DNA from: a virus
Virus record (IMG/VR): IMGVR_UViG_3300037166_000180
Location: 1-39,862 of that record
Strand: one strand, 5' to 3'
Length of the DNA: 39,862 nt
Shown piece after piece: positions 31,979 through 39,862 of this stretch; the stretch's first letter is position 1, and every line of letters begins with the position of its first letter. The translations under genes and the position numbers were made by a program. Under the pieces are notes generated by a model. It was not told the origin of the DNA. It saw nothing but the letters and a program-made list of their open reading frames with translations, and did not search any database.

Positions 31979-32030
31979 CAATTGCCCTTTATTTCAGGCG
32001 AGGGACGCACCCGCAGCCCTCGCCTGTTTT

Positions 32031-32065
32031 TAACTGTCAACTGACCGCTGTAAGCTGACCGCTGC
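32031..32065. repeat. CTGACCGCTG spacer repeats
   Basis: CTGACCGCTG occurs at 32041-32050 and 32055-32064, preceded by the related TAACTGTCAA. The element lies between the capsid gene and the next late gene. Confidence 0.8.
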
Positions 32066-32067
32066 CC

Positions 32068-33375
32068 TTATTCCGCGTCCGCAAATGCCGGGTTAATGCC
32101 CACGTTGGTGATAACACCGTTCCACCAGGGCAACTTCCCATAATAGTTTGAGCTGTCCTGATAGTACATATCAAACTCAGACAGCCAGCGCCCATTCTGA
32201 TCCATCCTCGGCCACCACAGCGAACTTCCGCCGCCGAACGGCAAGAACTTCTGGCTGCCAGGATAGCGCACCGCGCGCAGTCCGCTCTTCCGCAGCGAGT
32301 AGATCTTGTCGATTGCGGCGGTCGATTCGGTGATGACCTTGCGGCCGCTGATTACCCAGTCGCCCGTCGGCTTGGGGCCGATGTCGTAATTGACGTTCTT
32401 CCCGTTCTCCAGGAAGTACGTGCTCTTGGCAAAGCCCAGCGTCTCGGCCGAGGTGGCCTGGGCGAAGTGCGTGTACCAGAAGCAATCGTTCCCGTCGTCC
32501 ATCCAGCTCGCCGTGCCCAGCGCCTGCTGCTGCCGAGCCTTGAAAATACTGATCGTGCCCAGCGTCAATGTGCCGCCAGTCGCGTTCAGCGCCGGGGCCT
32601 GCACCCAACTCAAACTGCGGTCCACGCCGTCATAATCGCCCGCATTGCTCGGGTCCACAATGTATTCCAACCCTTGCAACCAAAGCGGAGTCCCTGAAGT
32701 TACGCCCGTCGGAATGAAGTTGTATCCCGGCGCCAACCCCTGCGGAACGTGATCCAGCGTGGCTGTGTCGCCTGCGCCGATTGAGGTGGAGAACTTTTCG
32801 GTGAGCGTCACCGTGTCCACTACATTGAGATTGGCATCAGTCACCTGATAGCGCTCGTAAGCGTCCAGCAGCCGTCCGCCAAAGCTCACATTGGCAAGCG
32901 GAACCACATTGCCAGCGCCGGCATAGCTCGCGTCGACGGTGGCCAGCACGCCGTTGTTGAATCCCTGAAGATAGGTGTCGCGGCTGTGCGCGTGCTTCGT
33001 CTTCGCATCGCTCACCATGCGCGCCACCGGATCGACAGCGGTGATTTCCTTGCCACCCTCGGCAATCCACTTCATCAACTGTGTCGCCGTGAAGGCCGAA
33101 ATCACCGGCACAGGCGCAATGATGAACTGAGAATACCCTGGGCCTAAGCCCTGAGGCAACGAGCCGCCGTCCGGCTGCCAACCCCCACTGTGTCCGCCAA
33201 TCGAGAACTGAATCCCGTGGCGGAACTCTTGCAGAGAAGCGTCCGAACCCTTCTCCACGCTGAACTGCTGCTCCAGCAGCGAATCCATATTCTGGGTCAG
33301 CTCAATGTCCCGAGCCACCACCTGCAAATCAAGAGGCACCTGCGCAGCGGCAGTGCCAAAGTCCTGGATAGCCAC
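32068..33375 (-). CDS. Major capsid protein candidate
   Basis: The product has 435 residues from a GTG start with AGGAG 6 bases upstream. It has the composition of a capsid protein: a helical N-terminus (DIELTQNMDSLLEQQFSVEKGSDASLQEF), few Lys, many Gly/Ala and Tyr, and a C-terminal beta-rich portion (WVISGRKVITESTAAIDKIYSL, SEFDMYYQDSSNYYGKLPWWNGV). It follows the scaffold-like and groES genes in the order expected for capsid assembly. I could not match a named HK97-fold family by eye, so the call rests on position, length and composition. Confidence 0.65.
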   Translation of the reverse strand: MAIQDFGTAAAQVPLDLQVVARDIELTQNMDSLLEQQFSVEKGSDASLQEFRHGIQFSIGGHSGGWQPDGGSLPQGLGPGYSQFIIAPVPVISAFTATQLMKWIAEGGKEITAVDPVARMVSDAKTKHAHSRDTYLQGFNNGVLATVDASYAGAGNVVPLANVSFGGRLLDAYERYQVTDANLNVVDTVTLTEKFSTSIGAGDTATLDHVPQGLAPGYNFIPTGVTSGTPLWLQGLEYIVDPSNAGDYDGVDRSLSWVQAPALNATGGTLTLGTISIFKARQQQALGTASWMDDGNDCFWYTHFAQATSAETLGFAKSTYFLENGKNVNYDIGPKPTGDWVISGRKVITESTAAIDKIYSLRKSGLRAVRYPGSQKFLPFGGGSSLWWPRMDQNGRWLSEFDMYYQDSSNYYGKLPWWNGVITNVGINPAFADAE

Positions 33376-33617
33376 GTCAACTCCTGGCGCCGCCCTTTTC
33401 TCCGCCTGGCGGCTGGCTTTTGGCTGTTGATTCGCACCGGAGGCACCCGCCTTCGATGGCTTCTAGTTGTTGCCCTGCCAATTACCTTGCCATTTGCTGC
33501 CGTGTTGCCGCTGCTCTGTTCCTTAGAACCGATTTCCAGCCTTCATGCGCCTAAGCCCCCCGGAAGGGCGTTACACGGTGGCGCGGCCTTTGCCGATTCC
33601 AATGATAGTTCACATAG
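33376..33617 (-). other. Spacer between groES and the capsid gene
   Basis: These 242 bases contain no convincing gene. Read leftward, the first part has GCCC-TTCCGG-GGGC, a small possible hairpin about 55 bases after the groES stop, and the last bases hold the AGGAG site of the capsid gene. It is the longest spacer of the late block and could hold a capsid-specific promoter or processing site, which I cannot identify. Confidence 0.4.
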
Positions 33618-33920
33618 CTACTTCTTGATGATGCCAAGAACTTCTTCCTCGCGCATAATCAGAAAATCTTTGCCGTCGAGCTTGATTTCGTTCCCGGAGT
33701 ATTTGCCGAAGAGCACACGGTCGCCAGCCTTCACGTTTAAAGGGAATACCTTTCCTTCTTCGTTCGACTTACCCCAGCCAACTGCGATGACTTCGCCTTC
33801 CTGCGGCTTTTCCTTGGCGCTATCGGGGATGATGATGCCACCACGAATGGTTTCGCCCTCTTCCAAACGGCGGACCAGAATGCGGTCATGGAGCGGTGTA
33901 AATGTGGTTGCTGCTGCCAT
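33618..33920 (-). CDS. groES: GroES co-chaperonin
   Basis: The product has 100 residues, the standard length. It contains [20 protein letters not shown], the mobile loop [16 protein letters not shown] with the hydrophobic III that docks on Gro[27 protein letters not shown] and the terminal [13 protein letters not shown]. It caps the GroEL ring during folding. Its close resemblance to bacterial GroES, compared with the more divergent GroEL at 270-1976, suggests a rather recent host origin. GAAGGAG precedes the ATG. Its placement between scaffold-like and capsid genes suggests it helps fold the capsid, as phage T4 gp31 does. Confidence 0.97.
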   Translation of the reverse strand: MAAATTFTPLHDRILVRRLEEGETIRGGIIIPDSAKEKPQEGEVIAVGWGKSNEEGKVFPLNVKAGDRVLFGKYSGNEIKLDGKDFLIMREEEVLGIIKK

Positions 33921-33937
33921 TGCTTCGCTTCTCCTTC

Positions 33938-33973
33938 AACTGCCTGCTGCAAGCTGTTTGCCGTAAGCTGTTC
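33938..33973. repeat. CTG-type spacer repeat before groES
   Basis: AACTGCCTGCTGCAAGCTGTTTGCCGTAAGCTGTTC-like text (in parts TGCAAGCTGTT and CGTAAGCTGTT) fills the spacer between the scaffold-like gene and groES. It belongs to the same CTG family as the other spacers. Confidence 0.6.
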
Positions 33974-35691
33974 TACTTCCTGCTCATCCTGTTCACTTGC
34001 GTCAGGATGCGCGCCTGCTTTTCGGTTGGATTCGCTCCCGCCCAACCCGGATCTTTCTTTGCGGCCTCTTCCGCAGCCTGCAAAATCTGCTCCCGGCTCG
34101 CTGCCTGCGGCAAGCTCGAACCGCCGGTCGAGGGCTCCGGACTGGCAGCCTCGCGCCGCTTCTTCAGAATCTCCTCTTGTTTCGTCTGATCAACCTTCAC
34201 CAGCTTCTGAATGGCGTCTACTTCCTTTTGCACCAAGCCGGGCATAATCTCCGCGGCCTTCTGCGCGTACCACTGCGCTCGAATCTGCCTCGTCTGTTCG
34301 TTTGCCGGCAGCAGTTCATGCTGCGTAATCTCCATCAGCGTTCGAGAGCCTGGCCGCATCAGTTCGTTTTCAAACTGCAAAAACAGCCGAGCCGAAATGT
34401 CCGGTGTGTTCAATTCCTTTCCTGTGGTGGGGTCAAGGAACTTCTTCTGCAAGTAGAACTCAGGAATATACACTCCCGAGTCCACAATCTGTTTCAGCGT
34501 CTCGCCCAGCACCAGTCCCGCCGCCGATCCCATGTCGTTACGGACAGACGCTTGGAACTTCGCCGCCTCGGCCGCGCGCGCTTCCTTGCCCACGCCCTTC
34601 TGGTTATTGTCAAGTTCTGCCTGTTTGGCGGCCAGTTCGGCCTTCTGCTGCTCAAACCATGCCTTTTGCTCCGGCGTGGCGTCTGCCGCCAGTTGCGGAG
34701 GTGTCGGCTTGAAGATTTCTCCGCTTCGAACCTGCTCCAACACTCCCAGCGCCATCGTGGCCAGGTCGAGATTGTCGTAGCGCTGTTGGTCAGCCGCCTT
34801 CGCAGCCTCGCTTGGGTAGTAGCCCTGCAATTTAGCCTTCAGCTGTTCCATCTCGCCGCTGAATTGTGTGGTATAGCCTTGAATCTCACGATTGAACAGG
34901 CCATCAATTACCACGCGATGATCCTCGTCAAAGGTTGGCCGCCCCTGCGCGTCCAGAATCGGCTGCCCCTGCGCATCCACCCGCTGAAACTGGCTGTCGA
35001 ACTGGTTCAGAAACTCCGGCAGCGATTCCGGGTTGTCAATCGCGCGCAATGCCGCCGTTTTCAGCCCCACCATCGCACCAGAGTACTCTTGGGCAAACTG
35101 AGCGTCGGCCACCGTCGGGAAAATCTCTTTGATCGGCGCCACACTGGCCAGCTCCCGCGCCATCTGGAAGACCGGACCCTTCACTTCAGGGTGAGCCTCC
35201 ATAAACGCCTTGAATTCCGGCGTCTTCTCCATCATTTCGGCCAGTTGCTGCGGAGTCGCGGCGGCCGCGGTCTGTGCAGTCTTCGCTTCTCCCTCCGCTG
35301 GAGCTATCGGCTCCTGGGCCGCACCGTCCGCTGGCTTCTCGGCCACGGCGGCCTGCGCCGCCGCCAGCTCGGCAGCATCGCCGCTGCCAGCCGGGTGATC
35401 TTTCTCGTACTTGTCCAGCGCAGACAGAAACGCAATCTGACCATCCCCGGTGTTGGGAAAATCGGTATTCTTCGGCGGTCCCACAGGTGCTGTCGTGCTT
35501 GGCGCTCCACCTGTGGCGATAGTCTCCTGGCCGACTGTGCTGGGGGCCTGCTGGCCAGCAACCGGAGTCTGCGGCGTGGCCGTGCTGGGTGTTGCCGTTG
35601 CACTGCTCGGGGCACTGCTCGGTGCGGATGCCGCCGGCGCGGATGGAGCCGCTGCGGGCGGTGCTGAAATCGGACTTGCTCCAGTTGCCAT
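33973..35691 (-). CDS. Putative scaffolding protein
   Basis: The product has 572 residues. The first 70 residues are almost only Ala, Pro, Ser and Thr and would be disordered. The rest is helical and rich in Ala, Glu and Gln (LAEMMEKTPEFKAFMEAHPEV, EQKAWFEQQKAELAAKQAEL). The C-terminus is basic and helical (NPTEKQARILTQVNRMSRK), as expected for the capsid-binding end of scaffolding proteins. It sits between portal and capsid genes, the classic place. GAGGAT precedes the ATG at about 10 bases. No protease motif is visible. Confidence 0.6.
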   Translation of the reverse strand: MATGASPISAPPAAAPSAPAASAPSSAPSSATATPSTATPQTPVAGQQAPSTVGQETIATGGAPSTTAPVGPPKNTDFPNTGDGQIAFLSALDKYEKDHPAGSGDAAELAAAQAAVAEKPADGAAQEPIAPAEGEAKTAQTAAAATPQQLAEMMEKTPEFKAFMEAHPEVKGPVFQMARELASVAPIKEIFPTVADAQFAQEYSGAMVGLKTAALRAIDNPESLPEFLNQFDSQFQRVDAQGQPILDAQGRPTFDEDHRVVIDGLFNREIQGYTTQFSGEMEQLKAKLQGYYPSEAAKAADQQRYDNLDLATMALGVLEQVRSGEIFKPTPPQLAADATPEQKAWFEQQKAELAAKQAELDNNQKGVGKEARAAEAAKFQASVRNDMGSAAGLVLGETLKQIVDSGVYIPEFYLQKKFLDPTTGKELNTPDISARLFLQFENELMRPGSRTLMEITQHELLPANEQTRQIRAQWYAQKAAEIMPGLVQKEVDAIQKLVKVDQTKQEEILKKRREAASPEPSTGGSSLPQAASREQILQAAEEAAKKDPGWAGANPTEKQARILTQVNRMSRK

Positions 35692-35734
35692 GATCTTCTA
35701 TCCTCGCATTTCACTACGTAATTTCATATTACTC

Positions 35735-35770
35735 GGCAATCCACAACTTGTGCTCAAATTGTGGATTGCC
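35735..35770. repeat. Perfect 12-bp inverted repeat with a 12-base loop
   Basis: GGCAATCCACAA (35735-35746) pairs with TTGTGGATTGCC (35759-35770). It lies upstream of the scaffold-like gene. Such symmetry suits a dimeric regulator site or an RNA hairpin; no T-run follows. Confidence 0.8.
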
Positions 35771-35823
35771 AGCCAGTGTTTCGTCAAGTACGCCCAAAAG
35801 CGAGTTTAAATTCCGCGACGCAA

Positions 35824-35860
35824 CGGGTGCCCCCGGTCCCTCGCCTTTGGGGACCGGGGA
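35824..35860. repeat. Hairpin repeat, copy C
   Basis: The same stem (CCCCGGTCC/GGACCGGGG) and loop as copy A, about 7 kb away, in the spacer just after the gene at 35870-36556. Confidence 0.85.
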
Positions 35861-35869
35861 TTATGCCCG

Positions 35870-36556
35870 TTAGCTCTGCGCGCCCTCGGTTGCGTCTGCG
35901 GCCTTCTGTTCCTCGACAGCAGCATCCAGATCCTCAGCGCTCGGCTTCGCCGTCTCATTCTCACCAATCGTGCCCTCAACTGGAATTGAGGCCGGCGCTG
36001 GTTCGGGCGCTTGGTTCAGAATCGCTTGCTGTTGTTTCAGAATTCTCGCCGCATTGTCCAGCGTCCCGGTGGGAGAAATATCAGCAGTGCCATCAATCTC
36101 AGCAACCACAAGACTGAGAGCAATCAGCTTCGGATTGATTTCTTCCAAATACAAATCGCTTTGGCTTTTCGGCGGCGCTGGGGTATCCAGATTTTCCGGT
36201 CTCCACCCAATCGTCCTTGGATTCAACCTGACCAGTCGCAGCTTCTCCTCGAATATCTGGTGTTTTTCCTCTGCCGAGGCCTCTTTGTAGCTCAGATCGC
36301 TCCGTGCGGCCGATTCCGCAACCAGATTCAAATGCTCCTCATCCGCCGCCACGGCCAGCAGCGGCGCGGCAAACACTTTGATTGGTGTGCCCTGTTCGTT
36401 CAGGTAAATCAGGTTCAAGTGCGCGCTGAATGCGCGGCTTGCCTGGCTATAACTGGGGTTTACCGAACCCAGCGCAACGGCGGGATACTCCACGCCCCCG
36501 ATCGCGTACACCACGCGGTCTCCCTGTTTAATGTCCTTCAGAGTTTCGCTCGACAT
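35870..36556 (-). CDS. Late protein of unknown function between portal and scaffold
   Basis: The product has 228 residues. The ATG at 36556 is chosen for the GAGGTGG site upstream; the reading from 36586 is unsupported. An N-terminal beta barrel-like part (IKQGDRVVYAIGGVEYPAVALGSV, FSAHLNLIYLNEQGTPIKVFAAPLL) precedes a helical middle and a disordered acidic end (EDLDAAVEEQKAADATEGAQS). I do not recognise a family. Position suggests a head-assembly role. Confidence 0.5.
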   Translation of the reverse strand: MSSETLKDIKQGDRVVYAIGGVEYPAVALGSVNPSYSQASRAFSAHLNLIYLNEQGTPIKVFAAPLLAVAADEEHLNLVAESAARSDLSYKEASAEEKHQIFEEKLRLVRLNPRTIGWRPENLDTPAPPKSQSDLYLEEINPKLIALSLVVAEIDGTADISPTGTLDNAARILKQQQAILNQAPEPAPASIPVEGTIGENETAKPSAEDLDAAVEEQKAADATEGAQS

Positions 36557-36579
36557 GACCCACCTCTGTTTTAATTTTC

Positions 36580-36615
36580 TGACCACTAATCCCTGATCTC
36601 TGGCCCCTGATCCCT
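36580..36615. repeat. CCCTGATC-type repeats in the spacer after portal
   Basis: Three near-copies (AATCCCTGATC, GCCCCTGATCCCTG) fill the 63-base spacer between the portal gene and the next late gene. Confidence 0.6.
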
Positions 36616-36619
36616 GTTT

Positions 36620-39175
36620 TTACTGTTTTGCCAACTCCATCTCCACCTTTGTCGCCGAATCAATCACCTTCGACGCCGCTGAAACCTGTCCGGTAATCGT
36701 TCCCTTGGTTGCCATCGGGTCAATCTGCGCCAGCTTCTCGCACCAGGCCACCATGTCCGCCGCCGCCGTGCGCAGTTGCTGCACCACCGCCTGCTGGTCC
36801 GGGTCCTTCTGGTCTGGAGGAGCGCCCGCGGCCTTCACCTTCAGTTCCAGCCCGGCCTTGCGCACGCCCTGCTGCGCCTGCATATCCTGGCACATCCCAT
36901 AATACTGCTCAATATGGCTGTAGCCCACAGGATTCTTGATGCGCAAATCGGCGTTTTCAATATAGAACTCCGTAATCGTTGGAATTACCACTTCGAAGTT
37001 CTCCAGAATCGATGGCTCAACCGACAGTTTCTCGCCAATGCTTCCATCCTCGTTCATCACCGGCTGGGCGCCCTGCTCCAGCAGCGTGTTCAGGTCCTGC
37101 AGCGTCTTCGCCCTCTGCGCGCTCACCGGGCTGATGACGCCCGGATAAAGCGTGCGGCCAATAACTTCCTGATTGACCGGCACATCAAAGATTGCCTGCG
37201 CCACCGGATTGCCAGTTCCAACCTCTGTCACGAGCTGCGCAAATGCCTCGCGCAATTGCTGCGGCGTCACCGGCAAGTCCTGATCCTCATCAGAATCGAC
37301 CTTGACGTGGCCCTTCATCTTTTGCAGGTTCACATAGTTCGACCTGAACTGCGAACCCTTATCCGAAATGACCTCGTAAATCTCCTGAGCCGCACCGCAA
37401 GCCAGCAGCTTTTGCAGGCATTCGATTGAGTTCTGCGCGGCGGCCGCGTGCTCTTCCTTAACATTCTCCCAGAAGGGCTCCATGCCGGTGTTGGCTGTCT
37501 CCAGTTGCTGCGCCTGGCCCATCCCGGTTTCCACGCCCGGCTGCGTTCCGCCACCCATCGTCTGCGGCGGCATCCCGTTCAGCAACTGCGCAAAATTCAG
37601 CAACATGCTGGGATAGGTTCCCAGCGCCAGATTTACCGGAATATCGAAGTGCATGAATGCGTCGGCAAGATTCTTTTGCGTGCCGCCAAACTTCGTCGGC
37701 ACCGGAATCACCGTCGCCGGCGCCAGCGTATTTCCCTTCCACTTGTCGCTATCAATCATTGCGGCGTCGATCACGTTCAGGCCGCAGGCCGCGCGCATCA
37801 TCCAGTCATCGTAGAGGTACATCGCCGAATTGAACCGCTCGTTGAAGCTGGTCACATTCTCGGCAATGCTTTGAGAATAGATGCCGAAGTTTTCATGCAG
37901 CCGGCCCAGCGTCCACTCTTTGGTCAGAATAGCCTTTTTTACACCCACCACTTCCGGACCCAGCATGGTAATCTTCAGGCCATCGGGAGCGGCCGCCATC
38001 ATACGGGCAGAGTAATCCTTGTCACCAGTGCGGTTGTAGGCCATCGGCTGCACCCACACCTGGCTGAACGTCGGCTGCTGTTGCACCGTGTCCGTGGTGT
38101 AGGCTGTACCCATGGCATAGCTCTCGCTGCGCCGCAGCTTATCGTAACTGGCATTGTCGCTGGTCGAGGACTCCGCGCCCTCTTTGATGCGGTCCCATGC
38201 GTTCGGGAACATCATGCGCGCTTCGCCAATATCAATCTCGTAATCGAATGCCAGAATCGGTGTGCCTTCCAATTCCTTCGCATCCGGCCGGCAATCGATC
38301 TCCAGTGGCGAGTGAATGGTTTGCTTCACCGTCGCGCGCGGAACCTTGCGCATCCCCGTCACCGTCATCTGAGGCTTGCCCGGCTCAGCCGGATAGAAGC
38401 TCTCCGGACCCATCGAAGTGCCGCACCCAGGGCACTGCGGCAATGAAGAGTCTGCTCCCTGCAACTTCGCCACCGGCGTCTCGCGCCCGCACTTCATGCA
38501 GCGCATCCGGTCCGGCAGGTCCACCGTCATCTCGCCAAACTCCGGCTGCATGTCATAGCCGGACCAGTTTCCGTCCAGCACTCCGCGCGTGTACTTGAAG
38601 TAGCAACCGTAGAGGTATAGCATCTCGAACTCGCCGCGCGTCATTTGCCGAATACGATTGCGCTTCTCAATGATGCCTATGGCGGTCTGCGCGGCCTCCG
38701 CCGTCGTCATGTCAGCCAGAATGCGCGCGTCCTGCGGCTTCACCACGGTGTTGGGAACCTCGCGGCTCATGTTGCCGACAAAGGTCTGCCCCAGTAGCAA
38801 TGTGATTGGATGGATGAACCGCTGCAAGTCGGTCGATTCGCCGTCGCGCACTTTGTCCGACTGTGAGCCCTGATACCAACTCAGCGCGTCTACCCATGAG
38901 CCGTTATTGTCGTTCCACTCCAAAACCTGGATACCGCGGTAAAACAGAACATTGCGCATCCAGACGCGCATTCTCTCCAGCCGGTCCGTTCCCCACTGGT
39001 TGCGGTACATGGTGATGATCTTGACCGTGTGGTCGATGTCTTCTTCGCTCAGATCGAGCTGCATCCACTGCTCTTCCACCGGATCAGTCGCCGGATTCTG
39101 CGGACTCACTTCCGCAACATCGGCGGCCGCACTCTCGGGCACCTTCATCGGTAGCAAACTCGGTCCAAGCGCCAT
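36620..39175 (-). CDS. Portal protein
   Basis: The product has 851 residues; the ATG at 39175 overlaps the previous stop by one base. The N-terminal helical part (DIDHTVKIITMYRNQWGTDRLERM), the block VLFYRGIQVLEW, TDLQRFIHPITLLLGQTFVGNMSREVP, and the later AEQ/NAMDARK-like region with QLLNGMPPQTMGGGTQPG fit the long portal proteins of podoviruses, which form the dodecameric DNA gate. A zinc ribbon (CMKC and CPGC, near 230-250) is an unusual insertion. The C-terminal third is helical with a Gln-rich part, like the portal barrel. Terminases lie at the other end of the operon. Confidence 0.75.
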   Translation of the reverse strand: MALGPSLLPMKVPESAAADVAEVSPQNPATDPVEEQWMQLDLSEEDIDHTVKIITMYRNQWGTDRLERMRVWMRNVLFYRGIQVLEWNDNNGSWVDALSWYQGSQSDKVRDGESTDLQRFIHPITLLLGQTFVGNMSREVPNTVVKPQDARILADMTTAEAAQTAIGIIEKRNRIRQMTRGEFEMLYLYGCYFKYTRGVLDGNWSGYDMQPEFGEMTVDLPDRMRCMKCGRETPVAKLQGADSSLPQCPGCGTSMGPESFYPAEPGKPQMTVTGMRKVPRATVKQTIHSPLEIDCRPDAKELEGTPILAFDYEIDIGEARMMFPNAWDRIKEGAESSTSDNASYDKLRRSESYAMGTAYTTDTVQQQPTFSQVWVQPMAYNRTGDKDYSARMMAAAPDGLKITMLGPEVVGVKKAILTKEWTLGRLHENFGIYSQSIAENVTSFNERFNSAMYLYDDWMMRAACGLNVIDAAMIDSDKWKGNTLAPATVIPVPTKFGGTQKNLADAFMHFDIPVNLALGTYPSMLLNFAQLLNGMPPQTMGGGTQPGVETGMGQAQQLETANTGMEPFWENVKEEHAAAAQNSIECLQKLLACGAAQEIYEVISDKGSQFRSNYVNLQKMKGHVKVDSDEDQDLPVTPQQLREAFAQLVTEVGTGNPVAQAIFDVPVNQEVIGRTLYPGVISPVSAQRAKTLQDLNTLLEQGAQPVMNEDGSIGEKLSVEPSILENFEVVIPTITEFYIENADLRIKNPVGYSHIEQYYGMCQDMQAQQGVRKAGLELKVKAAGAPPDQKDPDQQAVVQQLRTAAADMVAWCEKLAQIDPMATKGTITGQVSAASKVIDSATKVEMELAKQ

Positions 39176-39573
39176 CACTTCTCCGTTTTCAAAATAGAGT
39201 AGGTGCCGTTTTTCAGGGCCTTGCGCGTCACTGCATGAACCTCGTCAAAACTGATCTTTCTGGCCGGTCCGGGAATGTTGTTCGTGGCGCTCGCCGCCGC
39301 GGGATTTGCCGGCGCGGCCTCTGGCTGATGGTAAAGTGCAGGCTGTCCGCTCATTTGCACAATCCGATCCAGCAGTATCTTTCGCTCCGCTTCGCTGTCG
39401 GCCAGGCGCTCAGTTAGATCTATGATTCTGGCTTCGTAATGGTCATGCTCCCGCTGCCGCGCCGTCTCGCTCTGCGCCAGCCCAACATTGGCTTCCAGGC
39501 GAAGATTCTCAGCCGCCGCCGCGCGCGCGTTCGCCGTGTACAGTTCCGCCCGGCTTGTCCATGGCAAACTCAT
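39175..39573 (-). CDS. Coiled-coil protein of unknown function
   Basis: The product has 132 residues after a GAGG site. Residues 10-75 form a long charged helix with heptad character (LYTANARAAAAENLRLEANV, ARIIDLTERLADSEAERKILLDRIVQM), followed by a Pro/Ala linker and a short conserved-looking end (KISFDEVHAVTRKALKNGTYSIL). It is coupled to the portal gene by one base. A head-assembly or packaging accessory is a guess from position. Confidence 0.55.
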   Translation of the reverse strand: MSLPWTSRAELYTANARAAAAENLRLEANVGLAQSETARQREHDHYEARIIDLTERLADSEAERKILLDRIVQMSGQPALYHQPEAAPANPAAASATNNIPGPARKISFDEVHAVTRKALKNGTYSILKTEK

Positions 39574-39582
39574 TTCATTTCC

Positions 39583-39862
39583 TCAGTGCACTCTCCGCGC
39601 CGTAATACTTCCGTAGGCCGTGACCGTTCCCGCCGTGAATGTCGCTTCAGTCACCAGATAAACCGTTGTCCCTGCGGACACATTGATGATCTTGCGCGGA
39701 ATCACAAGGCTCGTCTTGAAGGATGTTGTTGCAATCACCGCAGGCGTCGCGTAAAACACCTCTGTGCCGTCGGTGGGAAGTGTAGCAGTGGTGGTATTGA
39801 TACCGCTCTCCCAAACTGCCGATACGGCGATGCTTGCCGTAGAAGCCACGTAATCGACAGAG
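39583..39862 (-). CDS. Small beta-rich protein, 5' end beyond the window
   Basis: At least 88 residues, with the frame open to the window edge. A GTG at 39849 has no ribosome site, and the in-frame text before it (SVDYV) continues to the edge, so the true start probably lies outside. The sequence is Thr/Val/Ala-rich and beta-like (TLPTDGTEVFYATPAVIATT, IINVSAGTTVYLVTEATF), resembling small phage head or fibre proteins. No motif is recognised. Confidence 0.5.
   Translation of the reverse strand, partial: SVDYVASTASIAVSAVWESGINTTTATLPTDGTEVFYATPAVIATTSFKTSLVIPRKIINVSAGTTVYLVTEATFTAGTVTAYGSITARRVH

Noticed and set aside
33997-35667. 556-residue plus-strand frame opposite the scaffold-like gene
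   Set aside because: Leu/Arg-rich shadow of an Ala/Gln/Glu-rich gene, without motifs.

Overview
The window looks like a segment of a tailed double-stranded DNA phage (or a prophage) of a GC-rich bacterium. Terminase, portal, capsid, scaffold-like and ejection-like genes are contiguous. I see no tail sheath, tail tube or tape-measure gene, while there is a large portal and two long Ala/Gly-rich internal-virion-type proteins, so a podovirus-like particle is the best guess. The host is inferred, weakly, to be an acidobacterium: the receiver-like protein at 5034-5474 ends in an ARKRGPK-type tail that I associate with that phylum, and the spacers carry short palindromic and CTG-rich repeats of a kind I also associate with it. 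No integrase, polymerase, primase, tRNA or CRISPR array was seen. Both window edges cut through genes, and no gene-free stretch exceeds 300 bases.

Left part, plus strand (1-11.6 kb): the end of a leucine-rich-like repeat protein, a GroEL chaperonin, a cold-shock-domain protein, a small membrane protein, a winged-helix replication initiator with a probable origin inside its gene, two conserved phage proteins of the replication-terminator neighbourhood, a zinc-ribbon protein and a degenerate response-regulator receiver. A DNA-modification block follows: a DUF5131 (Gp37/Gp68) protein, gene debris with an ASCH-like fragment, an SF2 helicase-DNA methyltransferase fusion, and a C5 cytosine methyltransferase whose gene hides a second long protein in another frame. 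Two small proteins close the block.

Right part, minus strand (39.9 down to 11.6 kb): a late operon read leftward. In transcription order it holds two small proteins, portal, a small structural candidate, scaffold-like protein, GroES, major capsid protein, two unknown structural candidates, a head-tail adaptor candidate, a virion protein carrying a DUF3494 ice-binding-like beta-solenoid, a 1181-residue tail or stabilisation protein with three repeated domains, a fibre-like protein, a zinc-ribbon protein, a GNAT acetyltransferase, a virion protein with a Hint domain, two ejection-like proteins, a HAD-domain protein, and the small and large terminases. Most neighbours touch or overlap by 1-4 bases. 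One small membrane protein at 15580-15861 faces the other way behind its own candidate promoter.

The genes suggest a phage that brings a complete folding chamber (GroEL in the early block, GroES between scaffold and capsid), modifies its DNA by at least two methyltransferases, and starts replication from an origin inside its initiator gene. The most unusual points are the split GroEL/GroES pair, the ice-binding-like domain in a virion gene, the double-coded cytosine methyltransferase, the DnaA-box and palindrome cluster, and a family of hairpin and CTG-type repeats that fills spacers and has entered coding linkers.
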